Assembly: GCA_965178125.1 (NCBI GenBank)
Contig: OZ237745.1
Coordinates: 744,001-808,000 of the forward strand
Origin: Bilabrum cf. latius
Taxonomy: Eukaryota > Bigyra: Bicosoecida > Bigyra > Bicosoecida
Direction of reading: 5' to 3'
Length of the DNA stretch: 64,000 nucleotides
Shown: one piece after another, positions 21,340 through 34,977 of the stretch
Layout: each line of letters starts with the position of its first letter
Position numbering within the stretch: the stretch's first letter is position 1
Made by a program: the position numbers and the translations under genes
Notes under the pieces: model-generated
What the model saw: the letters and a program-made list of their open reading frames with translations, nothing else
Database searches by the model: none
What the model was told of the DNA's origin: nothing

Positions 21340-24300
21340 TCCATAAGCTGGTCCAAATGAGCCAGCTCAGCCTCACGGTCTTCGGCTGACTGCGCCCCGG
21401 ACCCACTCAGACCACCAGCCCCAACACCTCCCGCCCTGGACGCTGCTGCGATGATCCCCTCGATGTCCCCACGCCTGGATGCCTGCTCGTACGCCGCCCT
21501 GCGCTCCTCCTCGTGCATGTAGCTGCCGCCCCTGTCGGTCCTGGGATCCACGCGTGGAGGCTGCGCGCCACCAGGGCGGTCCGCGTACCCGCCTGCTGCT
21601 GACCCATCCTCCGGCAAGAAGCGACGGCTACTCGGGTCAGCGGCAGGACTAGGCATGCCCGACCGCTGGTAGGACGGCACCTCCAGCTACAGCATGTCCG
21701 CGTTGTCGGCTAGCGTGCTTCGGCCCGGGTCGGGCCCACGCGGGGCTCGCTGACTGCTGCTGCTGGAACTGGACCTGGAATCGTCCGCGTGATGCATGGT
21801 GCGACGGGCCAGCTGCTCTTCCATGCCGCGCGTGGGGTTGTCCTCATCCTCGTCGTCCTCGTTGTACTGTCCCGCACCTCCGTATTGCCTACTGCCGCCA
21901 GGGACACTGTCATTGAGCGCGGCCTCATCCAGCCCAGGATCGTACACGCCCGCGGGCGCTTCCAAAGCATTCGATGCTCTCTCTCTGGGTGGTTGGCTGC
22001 GGGGCGGCGGGGGCGGTGCCCCGGCCTCTGGCTCGCCCACAGACGCAATGCCAGAGGGCTACCCCTCCGCAGGCTCGAGGGAGCGCGCCGGACGCGCGTG
22101 ACCTGACGCATCGCTGTAGGCCGGCATGCCAGCCGTCGAGCCGGTGGCAGCATCATCGACAGAGCGAGGTCGAGGCGGGCCCGCCAGGTCCGGCGCGTTC
22201 CCTCCAAGCGCCATCTTGCTGACGTCACTCTCCCAGAGCTCTCTGGCCACCCGATCTAGCTTGTCCTGGGTCGCTTCAGAGACGCCCCTTCTCGCATCGC
22301 TGGGATCTTCGGAGCCTCTGATTGCCGGTGCGCCCTGGGAGTCACCGTGGCGCGCATCGTTCGTGCGCTCGTCTTCGTTCACGGCAGCATCCGCGTCCCG
22401 CACAGCCGCTTCGACCGAGCTTTTGACCAGCCCAGAAAGCTGCATGTCTGCCTTGGCATCGCCCTCCACGGCCTCCTCGAAAAGCTGCCGCCCTTGTTCC
22501 CCAGCTGCGGGCTCGGCCCTCTCGGCCACGTCCCGGGCCCTCGACGCCTGGCTAGGGGGCACGGCCCGGCCGTCCGGGATGCCGCTGCCGGTGGCTCGGG
22601 AGGGGGGCTGCTCCAAGGATGCGCGGTCCTGCCTGGCCGTGGGAGGAGCCGACGGGTGCAGGGCCGAAGGGCCGCCCGCCCTGCGGTCATCGACTGGGAT
22701 AACGGGAGGCGAGTGCCTCGGCAGGTTCCGCACCATGCCGTATTTGCTGGGGTCGAACTTGCGCTGCTCCCTGTAGCCGCCCCTCGAAGCGCCGGTGCGC
22801 TCGACTGCGCCCTTGCCTTGGAGCGCGGCCTCCTCGTCCTGCTCTTCCCTGGCCCGTTCAGCGTCCATCTTGTTCCCTAAAGTGTACCCCAGAGCCAGCT
22901 TCCTCTTCTCCTCTTTGGCCTTCTTCTCGTCGTGCCGCTGCTGCACCGCGTCCGCATGTGCGAGCGCCAGGATGCTCTTCCCGTACCGGCCGTCCATGGC
23001 CACGGCAGAGTCCATCTGAAGGGTGAGAGGACCGCTCGTGATCAGGCGGCCCACGGTGATGGGTCCTCCAGCAAGGATGCTGCTGCTGCTGCTGCTGCTG
23101 CCGCCAGGCGTGGACTGTCCCCGGTGCTGCTCCGCTACGACGAGCGCTTTGGAAGCGGACGAGTCCACGAACTTGGTCGGCTCTTTGGCAATTGCATCCA
23201 TCATGACTCGCCGTACGTCTGCCTGCACCCGCGAGTCGGCCATCGCGATCTGCAGGATAGACGCACTGACGAGTGCGTTTGCTTCTCTTCGGATGCCACC
23301 GCCTAGCACCCTCACGCCAACCGCCTCCACGGAAGGCCCCCCATGATCCTCCAGCTGACCAGAGGCCTCGGGGGCGAGTGCCACCTGTGGATACAAAGTG
23401 ATGCGCTCCAGTGGCGTGTACGGCGGGGGTGCGTCGGGATCCACAGCACCGGACTGCTCCTGCGGGGAGGCCTCTGCCGCCGCGTCTGGCAGCTGGTGCC
23501 GCAGGTGTTTCTTGATGGCATCGGACACCTCGGGAAGAAGGGATGGCGGGCCATTCTCGAGTAGATGCAGCCGGACCCGGTGGGCAAGCACAGCGACGGG
23601 CTCCAGCTTGAGCACAGCCTGGCTCGGCAGGAATGTCGCTTGCCTTCCCGATGCCTCAAGCAGCGTGCGAGCCACTGCATTGTACACGCGCGGCTCGACT
23701 CCAGCCGCCACGAGCGTCGACGGCTCGCGCTCCTGTGTGGGCGATGCACCGAGAGACAGCAGCATGAGTGCCCTACGCTGGTGCGCGCGAGCTCCAGCCG
23801 CCGCCTAGATAGCTGCGATCACGGCAGATGGCGGAATACGAACGGCAAGCACCTGAGCGAGCGTCTGCCTCCTCTACCTGCCCGTCACGGCACCGCGCGC
23901 ACCCCTAGCCTGCTGGCGGGCAACAGAGGCATCGCCCCTGGCAAATTCGAGAGCGATGCGGGCCCGTTCGTTCTCAATCCCAACCAGAGCAAAGTGGCGC
24001 CGTCGCAAGGACGCAATGAGGCTGATCCCCAGGTTGTCATCGTCCCCTCGCCTGAAGAAGGAGTCCTCGCTGTTTTCTAGAGCAAGGCGCTTCCGCATGG
24101 CGGACTCCTCGGGGTCCACGCGGGCCACCGGCAGGAAGCTGGCCGCGTGCACAAGCGCACTCGAAGTTGCCACGTTGCCCAAATTGTCCTGGCCCCTTTC
24201 GTACGACAATTGCAGGCGCTTCCTGGCGTCGCGGTTGCCACTGATGCCCTTGGTGGCAGCTCGTAGCACCTTCTCAAAGGCGGAGGCAAGGACAACGTCT

Positions 24301-27300
24301 TCGTATTCCGACTCGTCCTCGGAACTTGACGCCCCACGAGATCCGCGGAGCGCAGCCTGCGCCGCTCGCGCGAGACCCGCCTGCTTCCTGGCGTCAGCCA
24401 ACAGAGCCTTCGCTTCGTCCCTTTCCAGCTTAATGCCCCTCATACCTAGACCAGAGATGAGCTGATCGATGGCACCGTCCTCAGAGGCCTGCGCGGCCTC
24501 GAGCTCGTCGGATTCTCCACCAGCTCTCGTCGGGCTCTGAATGCCTACCGCTCGCGAGGCCGCGCTGACAAGCTTCACGGCATCGTCCCTGTCCTGGGGG
24601 CCCTGCGACAGGTGGCGGCCGGAGGCCGTGCGCAGCAGCTTGGCGGGCACTTCAGAGGCAGCCTGCTGGATGAGACTGAGTGTTTGTTCCCTGAGCGACG
24701 CGGCTGCGTCGGGGTGCAGGCTGCTGCGAGCTCGTCGCAGCTGTCTTCCGGCGTCAATCGCACTCATGGCTCGCTCTGCTCTTCGGGCACCCGGTGCCGA
24801 CAGCCCCTTCTTTGTGGCGGCTTCGATGGCGGTGCGCACCTCCTCGCTAGACGCCGCCTTGTCAAGCTCCTGCTGACGTCCGCTGAGTCTCCTGGACTGG
24901 TTGTACCGCAGGAAGGCACGGACAGCGGTCGTGGTTGGGGAGGTGATGCCTGCGGTCTTGACGTTCTTGGACGCTCCAGTTGGATCCCGGGTGACGTCAT
25001 CCTCGTCGTCCTCATCGCCGTCCTCAAGCCGCTGCATCCGGTGCTTTGCAACCGAGGCATCAGCGTCGAACAGGGCAGCGTCTCTCTCTCGCGCGCGATG
25101 AGCCCGGGCTTGCTTGTCTCTGCGAATGTCCTCCTCGTCCTGCAGGGCCTGCCGCGCAGTCCCCTTGCCAGAGCGGATGGCCTGACGAGTCTCCTTCAGT
25201 CGGAAGGAGTCGGAGTGAGGATCGAAGACGACCCCGTCCTTCTTGTCCTCCTCGTCATCTTCCTAGTCCGCGGCCTCTTCGTCCTCCTCGCTTTCCTCGT
25301 GGTCCACCTCAACGATCGACGGGATGCCGAGTGAGGCGCCAAAGTCCACAAGCTGCGACTGCGCCGGGCTATCAACCTTGGCGACGCTTCGCCTCGGGGA
25401 CTGCTTCTGAGGCAACGAGCCGTTCGAAAGCGTTGCCTGCAGCGTGCCCGGCGGTGCCTGTGTGGACAGAGCGCCTTCATAGGTACCAGCAAGGCCTTGC
25501 CTCACAACCAACTCCCTATACCCTGCGATTGTGACCGACAGGGTTGGGCTGAAGCCCGACATGACGTCGAACGCCATGCGGTAAGGGGTGCGGAAGGGCG
25601 CCTCCAGCGGGATGGGCGAGATGGAGTGAGTGAAATCCAGAGCGACAGAGTGACTCTCCTCCGGGCGGGGAGGCCTCACCTGTCCCGCACCGTCCTTCGC
25701 CACCTCCTTGCTTCGGGTCAGCACGGTTGGCCTGGGCTGCCCCCTCGGCGTGCTGCCGTCAGGTGCTGGCATCTCCGTTGGGTTGACCGTCGGGATGCAC
25801 GACGTATGACCCCAAGCAAGGATCGATCCGGAACTGACAGCCACCGAATGCCGCCACCCGCAAGCCACATCCTGCACCATGTGGCCAAGGAGCGCCCGCA
25901 CCAGCTACGGCTTCGACCGGTCTTCAAAGTCACCCAGACCCAGCTGGCCGAAGTGATTCGATCCCCAGGACCAGGTTACACCGCCATCCGTGTAGATCAC
26001 CACGTGCCTGCCACCCACTGCAAAGCCCTTGCACGGGCCGTAGTAGTGCTCCCGCTCCCAGGCAGCCCGGCGAGGGTCGGACGCCACAAGTGCAGACGAA
26101 GTACCCCCGCTATCGTCGCCTGTAGCGTCCTTGTAGTGCTGGTCCATCTGCTTGCGGACGATCTCCGCCTCGCGCATCGATTGCTCGCCCCAGCCCGTGC
26201 CAGCAAGATCATCGGCACGCTCGATCGTCCGCCTGGCCTTGTGCGTCTAACCAGCGACATATTGCTCAGAAAGGGGCCACCGGGGAGTGTCAGCATAGTC
26301 GGGCAACATGGCGCGGCTCCGCTTTTCGGCCTCCGCACGCGCTGCTGCCTCCGCCGCTGCCCGTTTCCTGGCCTGCGGCGAGGTCGAGAGTGGCATGTCA
26401 AGCCTTGCCGCCTCAGAGGCCGTTGGTGCCATGCTCAGCACAGCATCAGCCGCAGTCTGTCGCTGACCCACGGCAGACTCTGGGTGTCCGGCGGCACGAG
26501 CTGCCTTGTGGTCGATGTGCTGCGCCAGCTGGTGGCTCAGCATGGCCTGGCGCTACCTGCTCGCGTGATCTCTTCTAGCCGAAAAACGCACCTCGTTTGA
26601 CGGGGAGTGCATCTCATCGGCGTCGCCACCGGGTGTGGTGGTGACCATCGTGCCTGCCGTGCTGGACATGCCGGCGGTGGCACCCCCTTGGCTTGCACTC
26701 GCGTACACAAGCCCCGGAGACTGATGCGAAGCATTGGCTCTCACGAAACCGCGTGATGATGCGCGCAGCGCATGCTGTTTGGCCTTCTCTTTTGCCACCT
26801 CTTTCTCCTTTGAAACCGCCTCCTGAGGCGGCCACACGAGCGCGGGCTCCAGCACGATCCTGGATTCTCGACCGATGCCGCACTAGCCCCTCGTGTTGTT
26901 GCCCCAAGAGAACACGCGGCCCTGCAGAGTCAATGCAATAGAGAAGCCCCACCCGCACTGCACCTTCTTGACCATTTGGGTCCTCAATACGCGAATCTGC
27001 CGGGGCTCAAGCGTGTCTACCATCACGTCAGGATGGATGACGTTGTCAGTGAGCTGGCCGGGGGCGTTGCCTGCCCCCGCGTACTTGCCGAGCTCAGACT
27101 TCTTCACCTTCCTGCCAGAGTAGTCGAACCGTTTCAGCGGCGTTGTGGATGTCTTCAGCTGCTCGCGGACCATGGGCACGATCGATGACGCGGCGGTCTC
27201 GCGGGTACGAGCTCCACCATGCTTGCGCATGCGCTGCGCGGCCGAGCGGGTCAGCTTGGGGCCCTTCCAGTTCTCTACCGTCGAATCGCCCGCAAATGCA

Positions 27301-30300
27301 GCCTCTGCCATAATAGAAGCGGCCTGCTTGTCCTGCTCCAGATAGCTCTCCGTAGAAAGAGTGAATCCCGTCGACTTGGCCATGTCAGCACGGCGACCGG
27401 CGTCGCCCTGCGCGGCCGCTCGCTTGGCGATGGTGATCCTGTCTCGCCCGTGCCCGCAAGCCTCCCACGCACCCCACGAAAATACGAGGCCTTGAGCGGT
27501 CACCGCCACGGAATGCTGCGGACCGCACGCGATCTGCGTCACGTTCTTCCCCGATAGAATCGGGACAGGCTGGGGATCAAAGCAGCTTGACGTGTGCCCC
27601 ACCCCTAGTTGCCCCCTCGAGTTGGCTCCCCACGCCCACAGAACCTTATCGTCCGTGAGAGCGAGCGTGTGGTCGGAACCGGCGGCCACCTGCCTGACTT
27701 TCCTGCCCTCGCTGAGCTGGATCAGCGGAACCTTCTGTTCCCCCGGCAAGTACCGAAGCGACTCAATCATCACCGGTGTCTGGTTGCCTTCCATCCTACG
27801 GGGTTTCCACATGAACTTCGTGGAAGTGGTGGACCTTGCCTGAGGCAAAGGAGCACGGAAGCTGCGGCTGCGCTTGCCCTTTAACTGCCGGTTGCGTGAC
27901 CGTGGCTCCACGATCCCGCGCTCCTCATCTTCCAACCGCTCCAGTGCGCGGGTCTGCAGCCGTGCCGCCGTGGTAGAGACGCGCCTGCTTCGCTCACCGC
28001 TGGGACTCCTGCCACCTCGAGGCGTGACTACTCCTGTGGATGGGGTAGCACCGCTTCTTCCTCTCTTTTCCAGCATAGCCAGCCTTTCTTGCGGCGTTTT
28101 CACTACGCCGATCTCCTCTGCCCACGCCCTGTGACGATCCAGCGCCACATGGGAGAGGCCTCGGGTGGACCCATAGGACCCGTCAGCCGCCCCGCGGTTC
28201 CATGCGCCCCCACTCGGAGCAGACGCGCGGGTGAACTTCATGTGTCCGGGCCCCAGAGTCGGCTTGCGCTGCGCCTCGGCAATTTGTCTCTCAAAGGACT
28301 CAATCTCGGGGGAGATGGCCAGCCTCTGTCTTGGCCGACCCGATGTTGCCGCCGCCAGCCTGCCGCGAGGCGTAGCTAGCTCCTTCTGGGCCGAGCTGCC
28401 GAATACCCCAGTCGGTGTCATACCACCAGGTGAAGAACTCCTCCTTGTGGGAGACGTGGGCAGCGCGCCTGTCGTGAGGCCAACGGATGCGCCTCGAGAC
28501 GCCGTCAGCTCCTGCAGTGCTTTGCTCCGCATCGGGCGCCGGGAGCCCCGCCTCTAGCGCTTGCGGCTGCCGCTTCGAACGGAAGAGCCAGCTGCACTGC
28601 CAACTTCAATAGACAGTCCCAGGCCCTGCGCCTTGCGAGCCGCGGGAGACACGGGAGACCCAGCTGTCGCCGAGATCAGCTCCTCCAGACGGCTGGGTGG
28701 CGCTGCCCTCTAGCCGCCCATGCGACGTCCGGACGGACCGTCTGCCTCGTCGCTGGAGTACTTTGACTCCCCACCGGAGAGGCCATATGCAGGCAGACCG
28801 TCTTCTTCAAGCGCGACTCGCTCGAAACCCCAGCCGCATTGTCCCATGTCGTTCCAGCCGAACGAGTAGCACTGCCCCTCTGACGTCAGAATGATCGTGT
28901 GATGCACCCCGGTGGCGACCTGCAAGATGCGCTGGCCCCTCCGACGGAGCACCGCATCCAGGTCTGACACTGCCCTGGTCCACCCGTACTCCTTGTACGC
29001 GTCGTTGTCCTGCCCGATAACGTCCACGTCCAGCACAAACGCATCGGTTGACAAGTAGTTCTTGTGGGCCACGTGGTCCTCATCACGCTCGTACTTGGGC
29101 GCCATGCCAGCGAAAGGACGACCCCACTTGTCCTTCACGTCCTTGCCCTGCGCCTGCTCGGCCATCCTCTTCCTGAGACGCTTGTGCTTGGCAGCATTGA
29201 TGCGAGCGACGCGACGGAGGTGTGCAACGAGCTAAGAGGCCTCTCTCTCCCTGGCCGCCTTGGTTCGCCAGGCCTCGCGAGCCAGCAGCTTCTTCTCGTG
29301 CGACAGGCGGACTCCGCGCCTTGACAGGAAAGTCTTTGAGGCGCGTTGCACCGCGATGGCAGCCGACCGCAGCACACGAAGGCCGCGCCAGTACAGCTGC
29401 CCCTTGAACCACTGCTGCACGCGGGAGGCTGCACGCCGAAGTGCCAGGAAAGCTTCTCGAACCGCCCTACCCCGGGCCAGGGCCTGCAGCTTGATCACCC
29501 GCCCAACAACAAGTCGAGCCAACACCCGCTTTCGGACGAGTCGGACCAGGCCACGGTTGGCGGTGCGGAAACGATACCCCCTCCAAGCTGCCTGCATCAA
29601 GATCGCGCCGTGCATGTTTGACCAGTACCGGTTGAGTCGACGAAGGAACTGCCGAGCCGCGCGCTGCAAGCGAACCACGGCGCCCCAGCGCTTCAGGAGC
29701 TCTCGCCTCATGATGTAGCCGATGGCCACCGCGTGCAGCCGACGGAGCGTCCTCGCAGCGCGGTGGAAGTCGCTTCCAGCCTTCCACCGACGGAACCTCG
29801 ACTGCACTGCCTGCACCGCTCGACGTACCAGACCGAATGCGTCCCGGGTGCGCCGCATGCGCCACACCGACGCAATCCTGACCTGGGCCCCCTTCACTTC
29901 CTGCAAAGCCAGCCACGGCCCCCTGCTGCGAGCAGCAGATTGCAGCTTCACGATCGAGCCTCGGAACTGCCTGTAGCGGCGTCGCTCCACGTAGCCCCTG
30001 GCAATGGTCTGGATCGTAACTGCAGAGGCATCCATGGCCTCATACCGTGCCTCCCGCAGGGCCTCCAACTCGACGATGGCGTCGCGGGTGCAGAACACGC
30101 GCGACTTGCCGAACACCACACCTTTGGTCATGTCAATGTGGGCCAGCTGGTCCGCGTACCCGCTCCACATGGACTGCACAAGCTCGCGGCACCGCTGCCT
30201 CTGCTTTTCAAGCTCGACCTCGTCCACAAAGCCGGCCTGCGCAGCCAAATCTGACGAGACGAGCTGCGAGTCCCCGCCCGCTCCAGAGGCAGCCTGCTGT

Positions 30301-33300
30301 TTGTCGGACAGCGTGCCTCGCTCGAACGAGGCTTCGGCGAGGGCGCCACCCTTGCCTTCGTCGATGCCTGCTCCATCAGCACTTTGCGGTGCCGTGCCCA
30401 CACCACGGGCCTGCAGAGCCTTTGACATAGCCGTAAAGCGGTCGGCGTCAGACACGCGCTTGGCCTTTGAAGGTTCCTCAAGCTTGGCACTGGCAGCGGG
30501 TTCGCTCCCGGTCTCCTTCTTGCCTGCCTGCGCCTGCGCCTCCTCGAGCATTGACTGGTTGGGTGCAGCAAGCACAAAGTGCCTGAAGAAATCCTCGAAT
30601 CTGGCGTGGAAGGCGTAGCCCACGAGCGGTGCCCACAGCGCTGGCACGATGCTTTGTGCCCGCAGCTGAGCCGCAACGCTGCGCGGGTTGAAGGCACCTG
30701 GCACTCTGTTGTGGTTGGCCAGCAAGCACCTTACGAACAGAGGCCGGGCTGCCTGGTCCGCGACCGCGTCCAGCATCCGCTGCACGGCACCGCGATAGTT
30801 CCCCACGCGGTGTGACGATGATCCCTCTAGCGCGTCGTCAGAGACATGCTTGCCCTGCTCCAGCATGAAGGTCTCTGGGCCCGCGAGGAGAGATGCCACC
30901 AGTGGCGACCTCGACTGCGAGACCACAGCTCTGATGGACCGGGGGCACGTGGTACCCCGATTCGCGGCGAGCAGTCCCTGTGCGTCATACACCGTCGCAA
31001 GAGAGGTGTGACGGACGTGAAACATGAGCTTTGCCTGGTTGGCTGGGGCAGGGGGTGCCGGCAGCCCTGCTTGTTGTGCGTCAACGACGTCGCGCTGCAG
31101 CACTTCTATCACCTCCTTCTTGTGCGCGTCGTCCAATGGAAATAGCACACCGGTGCGAGAGTGGGTCTGCAGCAGCTTCCGCAGAAGCATTTCGTCCTTG
31201 TACCGGGCAAAAATGCTTTGCTCTTGCACCAGCGTAAGCAGGCCAGCCGAGCTAGCTTCGAACGCGTCAAGCACCCTGTCGTTGTCGTCCACAGCCATGG
31301 GTGTGTGCTGCACACCCTCCTCAGCGTACAGGTCCTCGTGGGTGCGGATGGTTGCATTCACGAAGCTAGACTCAATCCGTTCCGCGGCCCAGTTCGTCAG
31401 CATCTGCTGCAGGCCGTTTCGACCGAGTCCGGTCGCACCGCCAGCGGGCCACGCCTCCGGTCGCACGATCACGCTCAGCGGCGCAAAGTGCTCCTGAGGG
31501 AAGGGGCGAGTCTCGTACCCCGGAAGATCTAGCACGGCCACGGCACGGATGTTGCTGCTGAGCTTCCGAACAGCCCCGACGGAATCTCCTGCCCTCCTGC
31601 CATCGGCACCCACATCCACGCGAGACGCCGTGCTGCTGTCCACGCCCTCTGGGCTGGAGGACATGGTAGCTCTGGCCGGCTCGCTTGCGCTTGTGAGGGC
31701 AGCGCGAACCACTGGGTGAAACGCGCCCAGCGCACCATTGAGAGTGCCGATGATCTTCTCGACCAGCTCTTGATACATGGCGCGAGCCAGCCTGTCGCGG
31801 CGCTCCGAGGCGCCGTCCACGTCGAGCCTGATCCAGCTGCCATCAGAAGTCGCCTTGTGGGTCAGGCACCTTAGCAGCTGCTTCGGGTCAACGTCGAGGA
31901 GGGCGGCAGCTTCAGTGAATCGGCCCGCGTCCCTGTGCAAGCCAGCCACCTCACGTGCCACGGCCTCTGTGCGGCGCCTCTGCTCCTCAGTGGCCCCCGG
32001 TGGCGGGCTGCTCGGCGCCTGCGGTGGCTCAACACCACCGGCTTGGCTGGACAGGTCGCCACCGGGAACGAAGGCGCATGCCCTCGAAGCATCCGTGGCG
32101 GATAGCTCCCCGCCAGCGGCAGCAGCGCCTCCTCTCAGCATCGAGAACTGCCTGGCCTGCTGCTCCGTCGTGAAGCTGATGTCACCGACGGCGAGGATGG
32201 CGGCAAGCACCCTCCACACGTCGTCCATCTCACCAGCGGACATGCCCAGCTCGTGAAGGGAGCTCTGCACCGAGTGGAACAGAGCGACGTCCGAGTCGGC
32301 CAGCCTTGGCTTGCGGCCAGCCTTGGCCGCTTTGACTGCTTCTGCAATCTCAGCGTCTGTCGGCGTGCCACCGAAAGCGGCGCCGCCTCCAGGCAGGGGT
32401 GGCGCAGCGCCTTCACCACCACGGGCCGTGTACCTGCACACGGCCGGAACGCCGGGGATGCGGAACCGTTCCCGCATCTCAGCCGGTGCTCCCTTGATCA
32501 TTGCATAAAACACGCTAAAGTTTCGCTCCCCAGGCGAGCAGTGCGTCACCCGTTCAGCGTCAACGGGCGTGACTTCCACCGCGGCGCCCACAATGTCCCC
32601 GGCGCGGCAGGCGGACGACAGAGGGTGTGGCGAGAGACGGCCCATCTCTTCAGAGCCCATGCCACCGTCGAACCCATCGGATTGCAGGCCGCCCTGTCCC
32701 CTCAGCGAGGACTCGTCGATAGCCTTCATTCCACGAGTGGCAAAGAACAGGCGAACAAGAACGCCCGCCCGGGACGCATACCCATTGGACAGGGTACTGG
32801 CACCCGTGAACGCCCGAAGGACGGGTCCCAGGCAGTGCAGCCTTCGGCACAGCAGCGCTTGCCCACGAGGGGCCGACACCTTGCCTGCATGAACCATGGC
32901 TGGCAATCGCTGCAGGGCAGCATCTCGCGCCTGGGCCCGGCTCGATGCAGTCCTTGCGGAAGTCAACGGTTGCCGTAGACCACCGGCCGCCTGGGCTTCG
33001 GCCTGCTCCTGCGCTGACTGCTCCTCCAGCTTCTGCACGCGTCGGGCCTCGGCGGCTTCTGCCTCCGCTCCCAGCCGTACTCTCCCCGACTGCGTGCGGA
33101 CGAGGAGGGATCGTCCGCTGGATGACCGAAGCAGGACGCTCTTCCTGGCTTTGCGGGCGCTCTTGGCAGCGATGCGGCTGTGCTGCAGACCAAGATCGCT
33201 CCATTGTGTGGAGGACTCCGCGATCGCCTCGAGACGAGGGCTCGTCAGCTCCACCACGTCGTCGTCCTCGTCACCGTCCGAGTCGTCGCCGCCGCGGCGA

Positions 33301-34818
33301 GGCGGCGGTGGGGTGTGGCCGATGCCGAATCGGGCGATGCTGGAAGCACGGCGCATGGGGGGCTTGGTTCCGCTGGCGCCGCGCGATTCTCTCGACGACT
33401 TGGCGGCGTCTATCTCAAGCTGCTCTGCGGCAGTGGGCAGCAGCTGCACGGTGCTGCGGCCTCTTTTGAGCGTAGAGCCGCCCTGGTCCATGGCATTGCC
33501 ACTGTCTTCAGGACCAGATGACTTGCCACTGTCCTCCTCCTCCTGAAGCTTCTTTGCGGTTGCCAGCGTCGCCGATTCGATCTGCCCAGGGGCGGCTCTG
33601 TCGAGGACGGGGCACGAGGCGAGGTACTCCACGATGTGGAGCAACGCCTCTGTTTTACCCGATCCGGATTCGCCTAGCAGCACGACGGACTGGTTCATCC
33701 TATCCCGGAGGAGCCGCCGGTGGGCGTCCTCAGCCACCGTGAAGATGTGCGGGGGGTGGCTGTGGCCGTCGTTCTCCTCATCCCCGCCCTCGCTGCTGGC
33801 AGCAAACCCACCTGCTGCAGAGGTTGGTTGCCCCGTAGAGCCGTCGGCAGGGTCCTCGTGGAGTGAGCTCAGGCTCGGCCCGAGGTCCCGCCGCACGGCG
33901 AGCATCGCCAGCGGGCTGTACAGCGAACCATGCTTGTTTCGGATCGCCTGCGATTATACGAGACGATGACGCAGACAAAACTGATGCAATGCAGAGTATT
34001 CGGCAGACCAATATTCAAGCGCGGCCACCGTAAACGAGCGCCTCACCTTCCCAGGGTTGACGGAAATCAGCACAGAACCGGAGTACGTGTAAATCAAGTT
34101 GTTTGCGAAACGCGTTCCTAAGTTGTGAAGCACTCCAGCCAAATGCGGGTAGGGAAGGTCGATCATATTGTGCACGCCGGGTGCAAAGGCTTGTCCATGC
34201 TCGCGGATTGGCTCGGGGTTGCACGGGAAGACCACCTCCTCGTGGCACGTGACACTCCGTCCCCCATCAAGCAGCTCGATCACCCAGCTGTCAGATCCCG
34301 TCTTTCTCGAAACCATCCCTGGCACAAACACGGGAAGCCGAAGCTACCGTGCGAGCTCAGGATTGGCCTCTTTGACGTTGATCCGTCCAGTTGGATCACG
34401 CTCGTCTTCTGCCGGCATGATCGCGGCACCGGCAGCGGTAGGAGATGTGTAGACGGTAGAAAGCACGCGTAGTGCTGGATTCGGGATCCAGACCTGCGGT
34501 ATTGTTGGAAGATTGGTGGAAATGCTCAAACTGACCCATCTGAACGGATCGATCGAACGGATGTACCTACTAGAGAACGCGATGGCGCTGGTGGCAATGG
34601 AAGATTCAATCGTACTCAACCATGCATATCACGTACAAGAAATGGTTCATCAAAGCCTTATAGTGCTCGGGTGGGGAAGCGGCCAGGATCGCGCGACAAC
34701 AACAAAATCTATCATTGTCGCAATATTAATCAAGAAACAACCTCACATGTGCTCCAACTTTGATATGCTTGGCAAGTTCAGCTGCTGTTGAAGTAGTTAG
34801 AGGCGGAGCAGACGCCAT
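21318..34818 (-). CDS. Giant unconventional myosin with IQ motifs and RCC1-repeat tail
   Basis: Actin motor joined to a regulator-like propeller tail. Exon 1 34818-34747, intron 34746-34494 (253 bp), exon 2 34493-34047, intron 34046-33948 (99 bp), exon 3 33947-21318, a single 12.6-kb exon; about 4,382 aa; stop TGA. Thirteen TAGs. Order: N-terminal SH3-like part (K-V-G-A-H-V-W-I-P across the first splice), motor start L-I-Y-T-Y-S-G and N-P-G-K, P-loop G-E-S-G-S-G-K-T (about 265-272), E-R-N-F-S-V-F-Y, switch II D-L-P-G-Y-E, then about nine IQ-type helices (genomic 30050-29300), then RCC1-like blades with S-W-G/A-W-G and G-Q-L-G (29000-25800), then a long charged, low-complexity C-terminus. At 26883 a TAG is the Q of N-N-T-R-G-Q-C-G, a near-invariant RCC1 position. 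Switch I is degenerate (Y-A-S-R-A-G for N-x-S-S-R-F-G). It ends convergent with ankyrin copy 2. Confidence 0.88.
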
Positions 34819-34977
34819 GACGCCCGAAAAGCGCCAATATGGTGAAGCCACGCAAAACTCGCGGTTTGTTGGTTGCGACCGCCGCGTGGCACTGGTCGCC
34901 AAACGAGGTCGCACGAACCGCTATCGCACACGATCCAGGATATGGTGATTAAGGTTCACGAAGGCCCCGAAAATCAA

